A DNA stretch of 54,567 nt from Clostridia bacterium (GTDB taxonomy: Bacteria; Bacillota; Clostridia; Oscillospirales; CAG-272): assembly GCA_017399105.1 (NCBI GenBank), contig JAFQEJ010000045.1:1-54567 (forward strand), in the 5' to 3' direction. The notes under the pieces were generated by a model. The model did not search any database. It was given only the letters and a program-made list of their open reading frames with translations, and was not told the DNA's origin. Positions 43,803 through 51,578 of this stretch are shown here, in pieces (positions within the stretch are counted from its first letter, which is position 1; every line of letters starts with the position of its first letter). The position numbers and the translations under genes were made by a program.

Positions 43803-43997
43803 ATGGCAAACTACGGATGCGGCTGCGGTGAATATCGCGAAGCAAGGAATGACGGCTGCGGTTGCGGCGAGACAAACAACGGATATTACAACAACAGAGG
43901 AGGAAGAAATATGTGCTGCTTAGGTAATCTTTTTGAGGATGAAACTCTGCTTATTATCGCGATCATCATTCTCTTCATTCTGCTTTTCTGCAACTGA
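43803..43997 (+). CDS. Small Cys/Gly-rich single-pass membrane protein
   Basis: A 64-residue protein from ATG 43803 with GGTGGTG 7 nt upstream. The N-terminal half has two CGCG clusters (YGCGCGEYREARNDGCGCGE) and an Asn/Gly/Tyr stretch, then MCCLGN. The C-terminal 20 residues are one hydrophobic helix (LLIIAIIILFILLF) ending in Cys-Asn. The layout, polar Gly/Tyr-rich head with terminal membrane helix, resembles YjcZ-type sporulation proteins, but the Cys clusters are unusual for them. It could bind metal or form disulfides in the spore coat; that is a guess. A strong terminator follows, so it is monocistronic. Confidence 0.65.
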   Translation: MANYGCGCGEYREARNDGCGCGETNNGYYNNRGGRNMCCLGNLFEDETLLIIAIIILFILLFCN

Positions 43998-44022
43998 GTA
44001 TTGAAATCATGTAATTTGAACC

Positions 44023-44057
44023 AAGGGGGATACGCCGTCAGGCGTTGTCCCCTTTAC
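44023..44057 (+). terminator. Strong rho-independent terminator
   Basis: AAGGGGGATACGCC (44023-44036) pairs with GGCGTTGTCCCCTTT (44041-44055) over a 4-nt GTCA loop; ACG and seven T follow. It closes the Cys-rich protein gene. Confidence 0.85.
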
Positions 44058-44168
44058 GTTTTTTTCTTGACAGGTGAAAAAACATGTGATATAATGCAGA
44101 TAGTATATTTATATTGTAATATTTTGATAAAACAGCGTATCTGAAAATTGAAAAAGTGCATAAATATA

Positions 44169-44197
44169 TTGACAATATTTTATTGAAATGTTATAAT
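44169..44197 (+). promoter_or_regulatory. Full-consensus sigma-A promoter of asd
   Basis: TTGACA (44169-44174) and TATAAT (44192-44197) with exactly 17 bp between them. The ATG is at 44234 with AAAGGAG before it. This predicts high constitutive expression. Confidence 0.85.
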
Positions 44198-44233
44198 ATA
44201 TTTTAATCTACTAAAACAATAAAGGAGTCTACA

Positions 44234-45319
44234 ATGTCTGAAAAATTAAAAATCGGTATCATCGGTGCCACCGGCATGGTTGGCCAGAGATTTATTACAC
44301 TTCTCGCAGATCATCCCTATTTTGAAATTACATCTCTTATTGCAAGCAAAAGAACAGCCGGCATGAAGTACGAGGATGCAGTAGCTAACCGCTGGAAGAT
44401 GACCTGTCCCATTCCCGAAAAGGTTAAAGATATGGTTATCAAGTATTCCGGCGATGTAGAAGAGAATGCTGCCGAAATCGATTTTGCTTTCTGCGCCGTT
44501 GATATGAAAAAGGATGAGATCAAGGCACTTGAAGAAGCATATGCAAAAGCTGAGTGCCCCATTGTTTCCAACAACTCCGCAAACCGCTGGACTCCCGATG
44601 TTCCTATGGTGATCCCCGAAATCAATGACGCACACCTCGAGGTCATCGAAGCTCAGAGAGCACGTCTCGGTACCAAGCGCGGTTTTATCGCCGTCAAACC
44701 CAACTGCTCCATCCAAAGCTATGTTCCCGCACTGACACCTCTGCTCAAGTATAAACCTACTCAGATCGTTGCAACAACCTATCAGGCAATCTCGGGCGCA
44801 GGTAAGACATTCAATGAATGGCCCGAAATGATCGACAATGTCATCCCCTACATCGGTGGTGAGGAAGAAAAGAGCGAGCAGGAGCCACTGCGCATTTGGG
44901 GCAGAGTGGAGAACGGTGAAGTAGTCAAGGCGGACTCTCCCCTTATTACGACTCAGTGCATTCGTGTTCCTGTAACCGACGGTCATACTGCTGCTGTGTT
45001 CGTTAAATTCGAGAATAAACCTACCAAGGAGCAGATTCTTGAAGATTGGAAGAACTTCGCCGGTAAGCCTCAGACACTCGGACTTCCCAGTGCTCCCGAA
45101 CAGTTCATTACATATTTTGAAGAAGATAACCGTCCTCAGGCAAAGCTCGATCGCGATATTTACGGCGGTATGGGCGTTACCGTAGGCAGACTTCGCGAGG
45201 ATACGCTCTTTGATTATAAGTTTGTCGGTCTCTCCCATAATACACTCCGCGGTGCTGCAGGAGGCGCAGTTCTTATTGCAGAGCTGCTCTACCGTGAGGG
45301 CTATATCACAAAGAAATAA
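44234..45319 (+). CDS. asd: Aspartate-semialdehyde dehydrogenase
   Basis: Reduces aspartyl phosphate to aspartate semialdehyde with NADPH, the branch point to lysine/diaminopimelate, threonine and methionine. The 361-residue protein starts with the nucleotide motif GATGMVGQRF (10-19), has the catalytic Cys in VKPNCSIQS (about 158), the substrate-binding segment YQAISGAGK and the active-site His in VPVTDGHT. Length and the Cys context place it in the archaeal/fungal-like branch that also occurs in some Clostridia, not the E. coli type. It is monocistronic, with a full-consensus promoter. Confidence 0.93.
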   Translation: MSEKLKIGIIGATGMVGQRFITLLADHPYFEITSLIASKRTAGMKYEDAVANRWKMTCPIPEKVKDMVIKYSGDVEENAAEIDFAFCAVDMKKDEIKALEEAYAKAECPIVSNNSANRWTPDVPMVIPEINDAHLEVIEAQRARLGTKRGFIAVKPNCSIQSYVPALTPLLKYKPTQIVATTYQAISGAGKTFNEWPEMIDNVIPYIGGEEEKSEQEPLRIWGRVENGEVVKADSPLITTQCIRVPVTDGHTAAVFVKFENKPTKEQILEDWKNFAGKPQTLGLPSAPEQFITYFEEDNRPQAKLDRDIYGGMGVTVGRLREDTLFDYKFVGLSHNTLRGAAGGAVLIAELLYREGYITKK

Positions 45320-45366
45320 GCCGGTCGGTCTTTGTACATGTAAAATTCACAAAAATCTATAAAAAA

Positions 45367-45409
45367 ATTCCGAAAAACTATTTAAAATTCCGAAAATGTA
45401 TGGTATAAT
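45367..45409 (+). promoter_or_regulatory. hpf promoter with two ATTCCGAAAA direct repeats
   Basis: ATTCCGAAAA occurs at 45367-45376 and 45387-45396, exactly 20 bp apart. The second copy lies in the spacer of a promoter with TATAAT at 45404-45409 and a weak TTTAAA at 45381-45386 (17 bp). Repeats two helical turns apart at a weak promoter suggest a regulator site. Confidence 0.55.
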
Positions 45410-45419
45410 AGAATCAGCG

Positions 45420-45454
45420 GAAGGGAAGATGACCTAAGTGAAGGTGATCCCTTC
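45420..45454 (+). promoter_or_regulatory. 5'-leader hairpin of hpf
   Basis: GAAGGGA (45420-45426) pairs with TCCCTTC (45448-45454), and inside it ACCT (45432-45435) pairs with AGGT (45442-45445). The hairpin starts about 4-10 nt after the expected transcription start and lies 50 nt before the ATG. It may stabilise the mRNA or act in regulation. Confidence 0.45.
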
Positions 45455-45505
45455 GCACAGGTGACGACCTTTACTGCACAGAATTCGGAAAGGTGGAATT
45501 ACAGT

Positions 45506-46039
45506 ATGAAGACAACGATCATCGCAAGAAAAATGGACGTGCCGAAGGATCTTGAAGAGCTTTTCAAAAAGAAGCTGGGCAAGTATGACAAATTCTTCCG
45601 TGACGATGCCGAAGCACATGTTGTTATGAGCAAGCGCAAAAACATGGAGATCATAGAGCTTACCATCATGAGCGCCGGTACCATTTTCAGAAGCGAGCAG
45701 GAGAATTCAACCTTTAACAACGCCTTTGACTGCGCCATGGATGCTATCGAGCGTCAGATCAGAAAAAATAAGACTCGTCTTGAAAAGAGACTGCGCGAAG
45801 GTGCTTTTGTCCGCGAAACGGGAGAGATTATAGAAGAAATCCCCGAAGAGCCCGAGATGTCCATTCGCGTGAAGAACTTCAATTTCAAGCCGATGTCTGC
45901 CGAAGAAGCAATTCTCCAGATGAATCTGCTGGGACATGAGTTCTTCGTCTATGAAAACGATACAACAGGTGAGGTCAACGTTGTGTATAAGCGACATGAC
46001 GGCGGATACGGCATGATTGCTCCCGAAGATAAGAAATGA
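45506..46039 (+). CDS. hpf: Long-form ribosome hibernation promoting factor
   Basis: Binds the 30S subunit in stationary phase or stress and links two 70S ribosomes to inactive 100S particles. From ATG 45506 (AAAGGTGG upstream) the 177-residue protein has the N-terminal S30AE domain (KTTIIARKMDVPKDLEEL, RKNMEIIELTIMSAG) and, after an acidic linker, the C-terminal dimerisation domain (VRVKNFNFKPMSAEEAILQM-like, here IRVKNFNFKPMSAEEA, and HEFFVYENDTTGEVNVVYKR in parts). Length fits the long form of Bacillota. The frame is open further upstream to 45461, but only this ATG has a ribosome site. Confidence 0.93.
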   Translation: MKTTIIARKMDVPKDLEELFKKKLGKYDKFFRDDAEAHVVMSKRKNMEIIELTIMSAGTIFRSEQENSTFNNAFDCAMDAIERQIRKNKTRLEKRLREGAFVRETGEIIEEIPEEPEMSIRVKNFNFKPMSAEEAILQMNLLGHEFFVYENDTTGEVNVVYKRHDGGYGMIAPEDKK

Positions 46040-46053
46040 TCCGATAATAAGAT

Positions 46054-46083
46054 AGGGCAGGCTTAACCGGCCTGCCTTATTTT
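46054..46083 (+). terminator. Terminator of hpf
   Basis: GGCAGGC (46056-46062) pairs with GCCTGCC (46070-46076), followed by TTATTTT. Confidence 0.75.
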
Positions 46084-46120
46084 GCGATATAAACAGTCTT
46101 ACACAAAAGGAGTGAATTGA

Positions 46121-46780
46121 TTGATCACATACGAACAGGTAAAAAGCAACGAGGAACTCAAAACATACATCAGAATGGCTGACGAATCTCTTGCCAATAT
46201 GGGATTCACAGAACATAGCTTTGCGCATGTAACATATGTTGCCGAAACGGCAAAGAGAATCCTTCTCACGCTCGGATACAGCGCGAGACAAGCCGAACTT
46301 GCCCAGATTGCCGCTTACATGCATGATATCGGAAATATCATCAACCGTACCGACCATGCACATAACGGTGCTGTCATGGCTTACAAGCTGTTAAGCGACA
46401 TGAAAGCAGATGTAGCCGATATTGCGATTATCATAAATGCCATCGGAAACCACGACGAAAAATCGGCATATGCCATAAATCCCATCACAGCAGCCATGAT
46501 TATCGCAGATAAGTCGGATGTACGTAGAACAAGAGTGCGAAATCAGAACGAAAAAAATTTTGATATTCATGACCGTGTTAACCATTCGGTAAAAAAATCG
46601 AGTCTCAATATTCAAAGGGATAGCTCGGAAATCGAACTGAAGTTGAAAATCGATACGGAAGAATGTCCTGTTATGGATTATTTTGAAATCTTTCTCGATC
46701 GTATGGTGCTCTGTCGTCACGCTGCAGAAAAGCTCGGCTGTTCCTTCCGTCTCACCATCAACGATCATAATATGCTGTAA
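46121..46780 (+). CDS. HD-domain phosphohydrolase
   Basis: A 219-residue metal-dependent phosphohydrolase. The HD motif is complete: His in EHSFAHVTYV (about 33-37), the HD pair in YMHDIGNI (about 68), a further His in DHAHNGAV and Asp in IADKSDVRRTR. Members of this group act on nucleotides or cyclic nucleotides; the substrate is unknown. It begins with TTG at 46121, which has AAAGGAG 8 nt before it; no ATG is placed better. The C-terminal third (about 150-219) is an extra alpha/beta segment. Confidence 0.82.
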   Translation: MITYEQVKSNEELKTYIRMADESLANMGFTEHSFAHVTYVAETAKRILLTLGYSARQAELAQIAAYMHDIGNIINRTDHAHNGAVMAYKLLSDMKADVADIAIIINAIGNHDEKSAYAINPITAAMIIADKSDVRRTRVRNQNEKNFDIHDRVNHSVKKSSLNIQRDSSEIELKLKIDTEECPVMDYFEIFLDRMVLCRHAAEKLGCSFRLTINDHNML

Positions 46781-46799
46781 TTTGCACAAAATTTATAAT

Positions 46800-46838
46800 A
46801 GAGTCAAGCATGAGAAAACATTGTTTGACTCTTTTTTA
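46800..46838 (+). terminator. Terminator of the HD-domain gene
   Basis: AGAGTCAA (46800-46807) pairs with TTGACTCT (46825-46832), followed by TTTTT. Inner CATG/CATTG bases extend the stem imperfectly. Confidence 0.75.
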
Positions 46839-46928
46839 ATATTATAAATTTGTCGCTCAACAAATCCATATGTATGAAAAGCTCCATTCGGTAAATCCTA
46901 AAGATAAATTACAGAACAGGAGCATAAT

Positions 46929-48230
46929 ATGATGGAAATATTTCATGACAGGTTAAAAATCAAAAGCATCTCGGCAAGACAAATTTTTGATTCGAGAGGA
47001 AATCCTACTGTAGAAGCTCAAGTTCGTCTTGAAGGTGGTACTGCGGCATGTGCGGCAGTTCCTTCAGGCGCTTCTACCGGAAAATATGAGGCATGTGAGC
47101 TTCGTGATCATAACTTCGATTCCTACCGCGGAAAGAGTGTGTTCAAGGCAGTTTCCAATATCAATAATGATATCGCGGGAGCACTCTGCGGACATTATGC
47201 GGACGATCAGACGGAGATCGATCATACCATGTGCGAGCTTGACGGCACCGAAAATAAAAGTGCACTGGGAGCGAATGCGATTCTTGCTGTCTCTCTGGCT
47301 TGCGCAAAGGCTGCTGCCAGAGCATATTCCATGCCGCTTTACCGATATATCGGCGGCGTCAATGCGACCGAGCTTCCTTGTCCTATGATGAATATTCTCA
47401 ATGGCGGCGCTCATGCGGAAAATAACATTGACATTCAGGAATTCATGATCATGCCCATCGGTGCGAAGAGCTTTGCCGAAGCTATGAAAATCGGTACAGA
47501 AATATACGGTTCGCTTGGAGATCTTCTGAAGGGAAAGAATCTCTCAACCACAGTCGGTGACGAAGGAGGATATGCTCCCAATCTGGAGTGTGATGAAGCC
47601 GCACTTCAGTTATTGACTGATGCCATAGAAAAGGCAGGCTACCGCCCGGGGGCTCAGGTCAGCATTGCGCTTGATGCGGCGACCAGCGATTGGATTGAGA
47701 GCGGCACATATCTCTTTCCCAAAAAGCAGATCCGTAAAACACGTGGAGAAATGATCGAATATTTCAACTCTCTTGCCGAAAAATATCCCATCATCTCCAT
47801 CGAAGATCCGCTTACCGAGGAAGATTTTGACGGCTTCGCCGAAATCTGTGCAAAAATGAAGCATATGCAGATTGTTGGTGACGATCTGTTTGTTACAAAT
47901 CCGGAGCGCCTGACCAAGGGAATTCTCCTGCACAGCGCCAGCGCAATTCTCATTAAACCTAACCAGATTGGAACACTGACAGAAACGCTTGAAGCAATCT
48001 CGCTGGCGAAGAAACACGGATACCGCACCATCATATCCCATCGCAGCGGTGAAACAGAAGATACCACCATCGCCGATCTGGCAGTCGCCACAAATGCAGG
48101 TCAGATTAAAACCGGTGCTCCCGCAAGAAGCGAACGTGTATGCAAATATAACCGCCTGCTCCGTATTGAATGCTGCCTCGGAAGAGCCGCCAAAATGAGT
48201 TCGCTCCCTCACCGTGCCACGACTGTCTGA
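46929..48230 (+). CDS. eno: Enolase
   Basis: Glycolytic enzyme that converts 2-phosphoglycerate to phosphoenolpyruvate, cytoplasmic and Mg-dependent. The 433-residue protein has [11 protein letters not shown], the mobile loop [24 protein letters not shown], the metal ligands in IALDAA, SIEDPL and VGDDLF, catalytic Lys in [10 protein letters not shown] and the signature [17 protein letters not shown]. Full length. ATG 46929 (followed at once by a second ATG) has AGGAG 7 nt upstream. The 3' end overlaps the convergent yunB gene by 22 nt. Confidence 0.97.
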   Translation: MMEIFHDRLKIKSISARQIFDSRGNPTVEAQVRLEGGTAACAAVPSGASTGKYEACELRDHNFDSYRGKSVFKAVSNINNDIAGALCGHYADDQTEIDHTMCELDGTENKSALGANAILAVSLACAKAAARAYSMPLYRYIGGVNATELPCPMMNILNGGAHAENNIDIQEFMIMPIGAKSFAEAMKIGTEIYGSLGDLLKGKNLSTTVGDEGGYAPNLECDEAALQLLTDAIEKAGYRPGAQVSIALDAATSDWIESGTYLFPKKQIRKTRGEMIEYFNSLAEKYPIISIEDPLTEEDFDGFAEICAKMKHMQIVGDDLFVTNPERLTKGILLHSASAILIKPNQIGTLTETLEAISLAKKHGYRTIISHRSGETEDTTIADLAVATNAGQIKTGAPARSERVCKYNRLLRIECCLGRAAKMSSLPHRATTV

Positions 48231-48844
48231 GGAATACTTCCCACTACAACCGTACGAGCCAACTCGAATTCTTCGCATATGGATAGTGTTCGAGTGCCTT
48301 CATCGGGTAAAATCAGAATCAAATCAAGCGTAAGCGACGCACATGTCTTGTGAAGGGTCTGATTGATTCCCGCATCAGTAAAGCTGTCTGTGATATCGCA
48401 TTTTACCGTGCCTCTCACAGGCAGCTCTATTTTGATCTCCGGACCGCGGCCAAATAGGAAATCCATATCGGTGATACTTCCCAAAGGTACACCGACTTGT
48501 ATCGAATTCATCTTTTCAAGCTCGGCAATGAGTAGGGAAGTGATCTCTGATTTCAGAAGATTCACTTTACTTCCGTCAATGCGGATGCTTTCAATGCTTC
48601 CTCCTCCGGCACGGTCATACAGGACATAGGATTCACAGTCACTGTTAAGACTTCGTATGGCATTGGCAGCCAGATCTTCGCATTGTGCCTGCGTCTCAAT
48701 TTCGAGCATTGCATACGCATAGGGGAGCGCCTCCCGATATATCCTGTCGTGAATCCGCAGTGAAATCAGTAATAACGCCGCGACAGAAAGACAGACAAGC
48801 CAGCGCATCAACTGCGGTCTTCTTCTCCATAATTGCGATATCAT
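48209..48844 (-). CDS. yunB: Sporulation protein YunB
   Basis: Membrane protein needed for normal spore formation in Bacillus, expressed in the mother cell. The 211-residue protein has an N-terminal membrane segment (about 14-30, [15 protein letters not shown]), a helical region, and the conserved C-terminal block: [21 protein letters not shown] (in parts), [17 protein letters not shown] and a Val-rich end ([14 protein letters not shown]). These match YunB closely. It supports an endospore-forming ancestry. Its stop lies inside the 3' end of enolase, and no separate terminator is seen. Confidence 0.88.
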   Translation of the reverse strand: MISQLWRRRPQLMRWLVCLSVAALLLISLRIHDRIYREALPYAYAMLEIETQAQCEDLAANAIRSLNSDCESYVLYDRAGGGSIESIRIDGSKVNLLKSEITSLLIAELEKMNSIQVGVPLGSITDMDFLFGRGPEIKIELPVRGTVKCDITDSFTDAGINQTLHKTCASLTLDLILILPDEGTRTLSICEEFELARTVVVGSIPQTVVAR

Positions 48845-48915
48845 CAGAAATCGTCCTCCCTCTCACATAAACAATACATTATATGAGAGAAAATAAAAAT
48901 TGTGCCGAAAATATA

Positions 48916-48944
48916 TTGAAAATCATGCCGGATTTTGATATAAT
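48916..48944 (+). promoter_or_regulatory. Sigma-A promoter of xpt
   Basis: TTGAAA (48916-48921) and TATAAT (48939-48944) are spaced 17 bp. The leader to ATG 49005 is about 55 nt, too short for a purine riboswitch, and shows none of its conserved loops. Confidence 0.75.
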
Positions 48945-49004
48945 AATTGAAATCATTTAAATTACGGCATCATCGCATCGCCGGGGCATAGGAGTAGAAT
49001 TATT

Positions 49005-49583
49005 ATGAAGCTTCTTGAAGAGCGCATTGTCAAGGACGGCATTTTTAAGGAAGGCGGCATTCTGAAGGTCGACAGCTTCCTCAATCACTGCATGGATATC
49101 GATCTGATCTCGGAGTTGGGTAAGGAGTTCCACCGACTCTTCGCTGACTGCGGCATCAATAAAATTCTTACCATCGAAGCATCGGGCATCGGTATCGCCT
49201 GCATTGCTGCCCAGTATTTTAATGTTCCGGTGGTCTTTGCAAAAAAAGTACAGTCCAAAAACCTTGACGGTGAGGTGTATACATCTACTGTACACTCATA
49301 CACGCATGATAAGGAATACGTAATCCGAGTCTCAAAAAAATTTCTCACCGAAAATGACCGTGTTCTCATCATCGATGATTTCCTCGCCAAAGGTAAGGCA
49401 ATTTTCGGATTGCTCGATATCATTCGTCAGTCGGGAGCAACTCTTTGCGGTGCCGGTATCTGTATAGAGAAGGGTTTCCAGGAGGGCGGCAGAATCATCC
49501 GCGAAATGGGAATTAATCTTCATTCACTCGCAATTGTTGATATGGACGCTGACGGAAATATGATCTTCAAAGAGGATCACTGA
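49005..49583 (+). CDS. xpt: Xanthine phosphoribosyltransferase
   Basis: Purine salvage enzyme that makes XMP from xanthine and PRPP. The 192-residue protein matches the Bacillota Xpt: N-terminal LLEERIVKDGIFKEGGILKV (in part), ILTIEASGIGIA, FAKKVQSKNL and the PRPP-binding loop RVLIIDDFLAKGKA. AGGAG precedes the ATG. In Bacillus this gene is under a guanine riboswitch, which is not present here. The purC and GMP synthase genes 3 kb downstream complete a loose purine neighbourhood. Confidence 0.93.
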   Translation: MKLLEERIVKDGIFKEGGILKVDSFLNHCMDIDLISELGKEFHRLFADCGINKILTIEASGIGIACIAAQYFNVPVVFAKKVQSKNLDGEVYTSTVHSYTHDKEYVIRVSKKFLTENDRVLIIDDFLAKGKAIFGLLDIIRQSGATLCGAGICIEKGFQEGGRIIREMGINLHSLAIVDMDADGNMIFKEDH

Positions 49584-49669
49584 AGATAAGACAAATATAA
49601 TCAAGAGAGATGTCGCATTTGCAATGCGTCAGTCCCCTGATTATTATTTTTGCCGGTCAAAGACCTCCA

Positions 49670-49694
49670 TTTCAGGGCATTTTATGCCCTGAAA
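49670..49694. repeat. Perfect 11-bp hairpin downstream of xpt
   Basis: TTTCAGGGCAT (49670-49680) and ATGCCCTGAAA (49684-49694) with a TTT loop. No U tract follows on the plus strand, so it is not a clear terminator; it may act with the one 40 nt downstream or protect the xpt mRNA. Confidence 0.65.
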
Positions 49695-49735
49695 CCAAAC
49701 AATATACGCTACAAAATCGAAAATTTTATGGCTGG

Positions 49736-49770
49736 GCTGATGCAAATGTTTCATTTGCATCAGCTCCTTT
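49736..49770 (+). terminator. Terminator, copy 2 of a shared hairpin family
   Basis: GCTGATGCAAATG (49736-49748) pairs perfectly with CATTTGCATCAGC (49752-49764) over a TTT loop, followed by TCCTTTTATT. It ends xpt. Stem and loop nearly equal the minus-strand reading of the hairpin at 14401-14432. Confidence 0.8.
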
Positions 49771-49856
49771 TATTATATTTATTGCTAAATATAATAGAAA
49801 ATGTGTCCGCATTACATATGGTTACATAATTTTTAAAAAACGGTTAATATATTTTA

Positions 49857-49885
49857 TTGACAAGAAAATTCTTGTTGTGTATAAT
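49857..49885 (+). promoter_or_regulatory. Full-consensus gpx promoter containing a palindromic operator
   Basis: TTGACA (49857-49862) and TATAAT (49880-49885) are spaced 17 bp. The palindrome ACAAGAA-AA-TTCTTGT (49860-49875) overlaps the -35 and the spacer, a position where a bound repressor blocks RNA polymerase. A MarR/OhrR-type regulator gene lies 1.7 kb downstream in the same direction. Binding is inferred. Confidence 0.7.
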
Positions 49886-49934
49886 AAGATTGAGCACAAA
49901 CAAATAACAAGCAAACGAATGCGGAGGTAAAAAT

Positions 49935-50477
49935 ATGAGCATTTACGATTACAAAATTAAGGCGCAGGACGGCAGAAAAATTTCCATGGAGGAATATAAG
50001 GGCAAGGTTTTGCTGATCGTTAATACCGCAACAGGCTGCGGATTCACTCCTCAATACGATGAACTTCAGGATATCTATGAAGAGTATAACAAAGACGGTC
50101 TCGAAATCCTCGATTTCCCCTGTAATCAGTTTGGTGAGCAGGCTCCCGGTTCAGACGAAGAGATCCATACCTTCTGCACCGGACGGTACGGTATTACCTT
50201 CCCTCAGTTTTCAAAAATCGATGTCAACGGTGAAAATGCTTCGCCTGTCTATCAATGGCTTACAGAAAACAGCAAATTTGAGGGCTTCGATAAGAATCCT
50301 ATGGGGCTCATGATGTCCCAGATGTTCAAAAAGATGGACAAGGATTACAAAAACAACAGCAGCATCAAATGGAACTTCACCAAGTTCCTCATCACCCGAG
50401 ACGGTCAGATCGCTGCACGCTTTGAACCGATGACAAATCTGAAGAAGGTCAAGGATAAGATTAAGGAGATCATCTGA
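49935..50477 (+). CDS. gpx: Glutathione peroxidase-family thiol peroxidase
   Basis: Reduces hydrogen or organic peroxides, in bacteria usually with thioredoxin. The 180-residue protein has the active-site Cys in NTATGCGFTPQY (residues 31-42), the second Cys region in DFPCNQFGEQAPG and the catalytic Trp/Asn in KWNFTKFLI. Selenocysteine is not used; the codon is for Cys. The insert of about 20 residues (GFDKNPMGLMMSQMFKKMD) is common in gut Clostridia members. GGAGG precedes the ATG. The stop overlaps the start of the TSCPD gene (TGATG), so this is the first gene of a redox operon. Confidence 0.93.
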   Translation: MSIYDYKIKAQDGRKISMEEYKGKVLLIVNTATGCGFTPQYDELQDIYEEYNKDGLEILDFPCNQFGEQAPGSDEEIHTFCTGRYGITFPQFSKIDVNGENASPVYQWLTENSKFEGFDKNPMGLMMSQMFKKMDKDYKNNSSIKWNFTKFLITRDGQIAARFEPMTNLKKVKDKIKEII

Positions 50478-50786
50478 TGCGCTGCGAGTATAAGCAGAAA
50501 ATACCTGTTCTCAAATCATCTGTTTTAATATTGAAGGAAATGTGATCCGAAATAACGAGTTCTACGGAGGCTGTAACGGCAACCTGAAGGCTATTTCCAA
50601 ATTCCTCGAGGGATGCACGGTAGAGGAAATCGAAGAAACGCTTCTCGGAAATACCTGCGGAAGAAGACCCACTTCCTGTACAGATCGGCTTGCAATTGCG
50701 ATCAGAAAAGCGTATAATGATATGTGCAGGGAACAGCGGAGGCAATTTCATGAAAATACAGGTCAGATATTTTCAAGATCGGGTAA
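50477..50786 (+). pseudogene. TSCPD-domain protein, frameshifted as sequenced
   Basis: Small protein of the TSCPD family, named after its TSCPD-like motif and suggested to bind nucleotides; it resembles the C-terminal domain of some ribonucleotide reductases. From ATG 50477 the reading is MRCEYK, then after one missing base at about 50495 ENTCSQIICFNIEGNVI, NEFYGGCNGNLKAISKFLEG, GNTCGRRPTSCTDRLAIAI. The end is also shifted by a missing T near 50774. Adding one base at each place gives exactly 104 codons. The Cys pattern of the family is intact. As sequenced the frame runs on into the flavodoxin-like gene. The gene overlaps gpx and the next gene, so coupled translation is likely. Confidence 0.7.
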
Positions 50787-51170
50787 TACAGCTAAGCTGG
50801 CAGCATCTATTGCAGATGCTGTCGGCACTGAGGCTAAGGATCTGACCACGCCTCTCGACGGCAAGGTAGATTCCTCTTCCTCGGAAGCTCTGTATACGCC
50901 GGCGGTGTAGATGAGGCGGTATCGGAATTTATTAAAGCAAACGCGGCGAATATCGGATGGCTTGCCAACTTCAGCACTGCTGCTCTTGTGAGCTCAACTT
51001 ATATGCAGGTGAAAAAGTTGGCGGAGAAGAACAATATTAAAATGCTCCCTGAAGAATTTCACTGTAGAAGTACTTTCGCGATTATGCATCGCAGCCGTCC
51101 CAACAGTGATGATTTGAAAAAAGCGGCAGACTTTGCAAATACGGTCATCAATCGGTATAAGGAGAAATGA
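50750..51170 (+). pseudogene. Flavodoxin-like protein, frameshifted twice as sequenced
   Basis: Small flavoprotein that would carry electrons via FMN. From ATG 50750 (GGAGG 7 nt upstream) the repaired sequence begins MKIQVRYFSRSGNTAKLAASI, where SRSGNTAK is the phosphate-binding loop, followed by LFLGSSVYAGGVDEAVSEF and ALVSSTYMQVKKLAEKN. One T is missing in the run near 50774 and one base near 50869; adding both gives exactly 141 codons. It is shorter than most flavodoxins but complete for the short subclass. Its 3' end is 1 nt from the PNPOx-like start. Confidence 0.7.
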
Positions 51171-51171
51171 T

Positions 51172-51564
51172 ATGAACAGAATCTACGAATTTCTAAAAAA
51201 GAGCGAGATATATTATCTGGCAACAATGGAGGAGGATCAGCCTCGTGTCCGACCTTTTGGCACGGTTGATCTTTATGAAGGGAAGCTTTACATTCAGACA
51301 GGAAAAATCAAGGCAGTTTCTGCGCAGATGAAGCAGAACTCGAAGGTTGAAATTTCTGCCATGTGCGAAGGAAAGTGGATTCGCGTCACAGCCGAGGCTG
51401 TTCTCGATGAATGCATTGAAGCTCAGGAGCACATGCTTGCAGCCTATCCCTCTTTACAGGCAATGTACAAACCGGGGGACGGTAATACCGAGGTCTTTTA
51501 TCTGAAAAACGGTACTGCCACCATTTGTTCTTTTACGGAAGCACCTGTAACCATTACATTCTGA
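51172..51564 (+). CDS. Pyridoxamine 5'-phosphate oxidase-like FMN-binding protein
   Basis: A 130-residue split-barrel protein. The pattern IYYLATMEEDQPRVRPFGTVD, LYIQTGKIKAVSAQMKQN and VEISAMCEGKWIRVTAEAVLD is typical of short FMN- or F420-type PNPOx-like reductases common in Clostridia. They are not vitamin B6 enzymes as a rule; the substrate is unknown. ATG 51172 is directly after the flavodoxin-like stop, with AAGGAG upstream, so electrons may pass from that protein to this one (inference). Confidence 0.83.
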   Translation: MNRIYEFLKKSEIYYLATMEEDQPRVRPFGTVDLYEGKLYIQTGKIKAVSAQMKQNSKVEISAMCEGKWIRVTAEAVLDECIEAQEHMLAAYPSLQAMYKPGDGNTEVFYLKNGTATICSFTEAPVTITF

Positions 51565-51578
51565 GAAAGGGAAAGGAA

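Larger units (their letters stand above)
49584..49934 (+). other. Intergenic region xpt-gpx with three hairpins and a promoter
   Basis: About 350 nt without a gene. In order it holds a small hairpin CGCATT/AATGCG (49613-49630 region), a perfect hairpin at 49670-49694, a terminator at 49736-49770, an A/T-rich stretch, and the gpx promoter with a palindrome (49857-49885). The hairpin density is higher than in any other spacer here. Confidence 0.6.

Noticed and set aside
48870..49004. Possible purine riboswitch before xpt
   Set aside because: The leader after the promoter is only about 55 nt and lacks the conserved loop and junction sequences of the purine aptamer.
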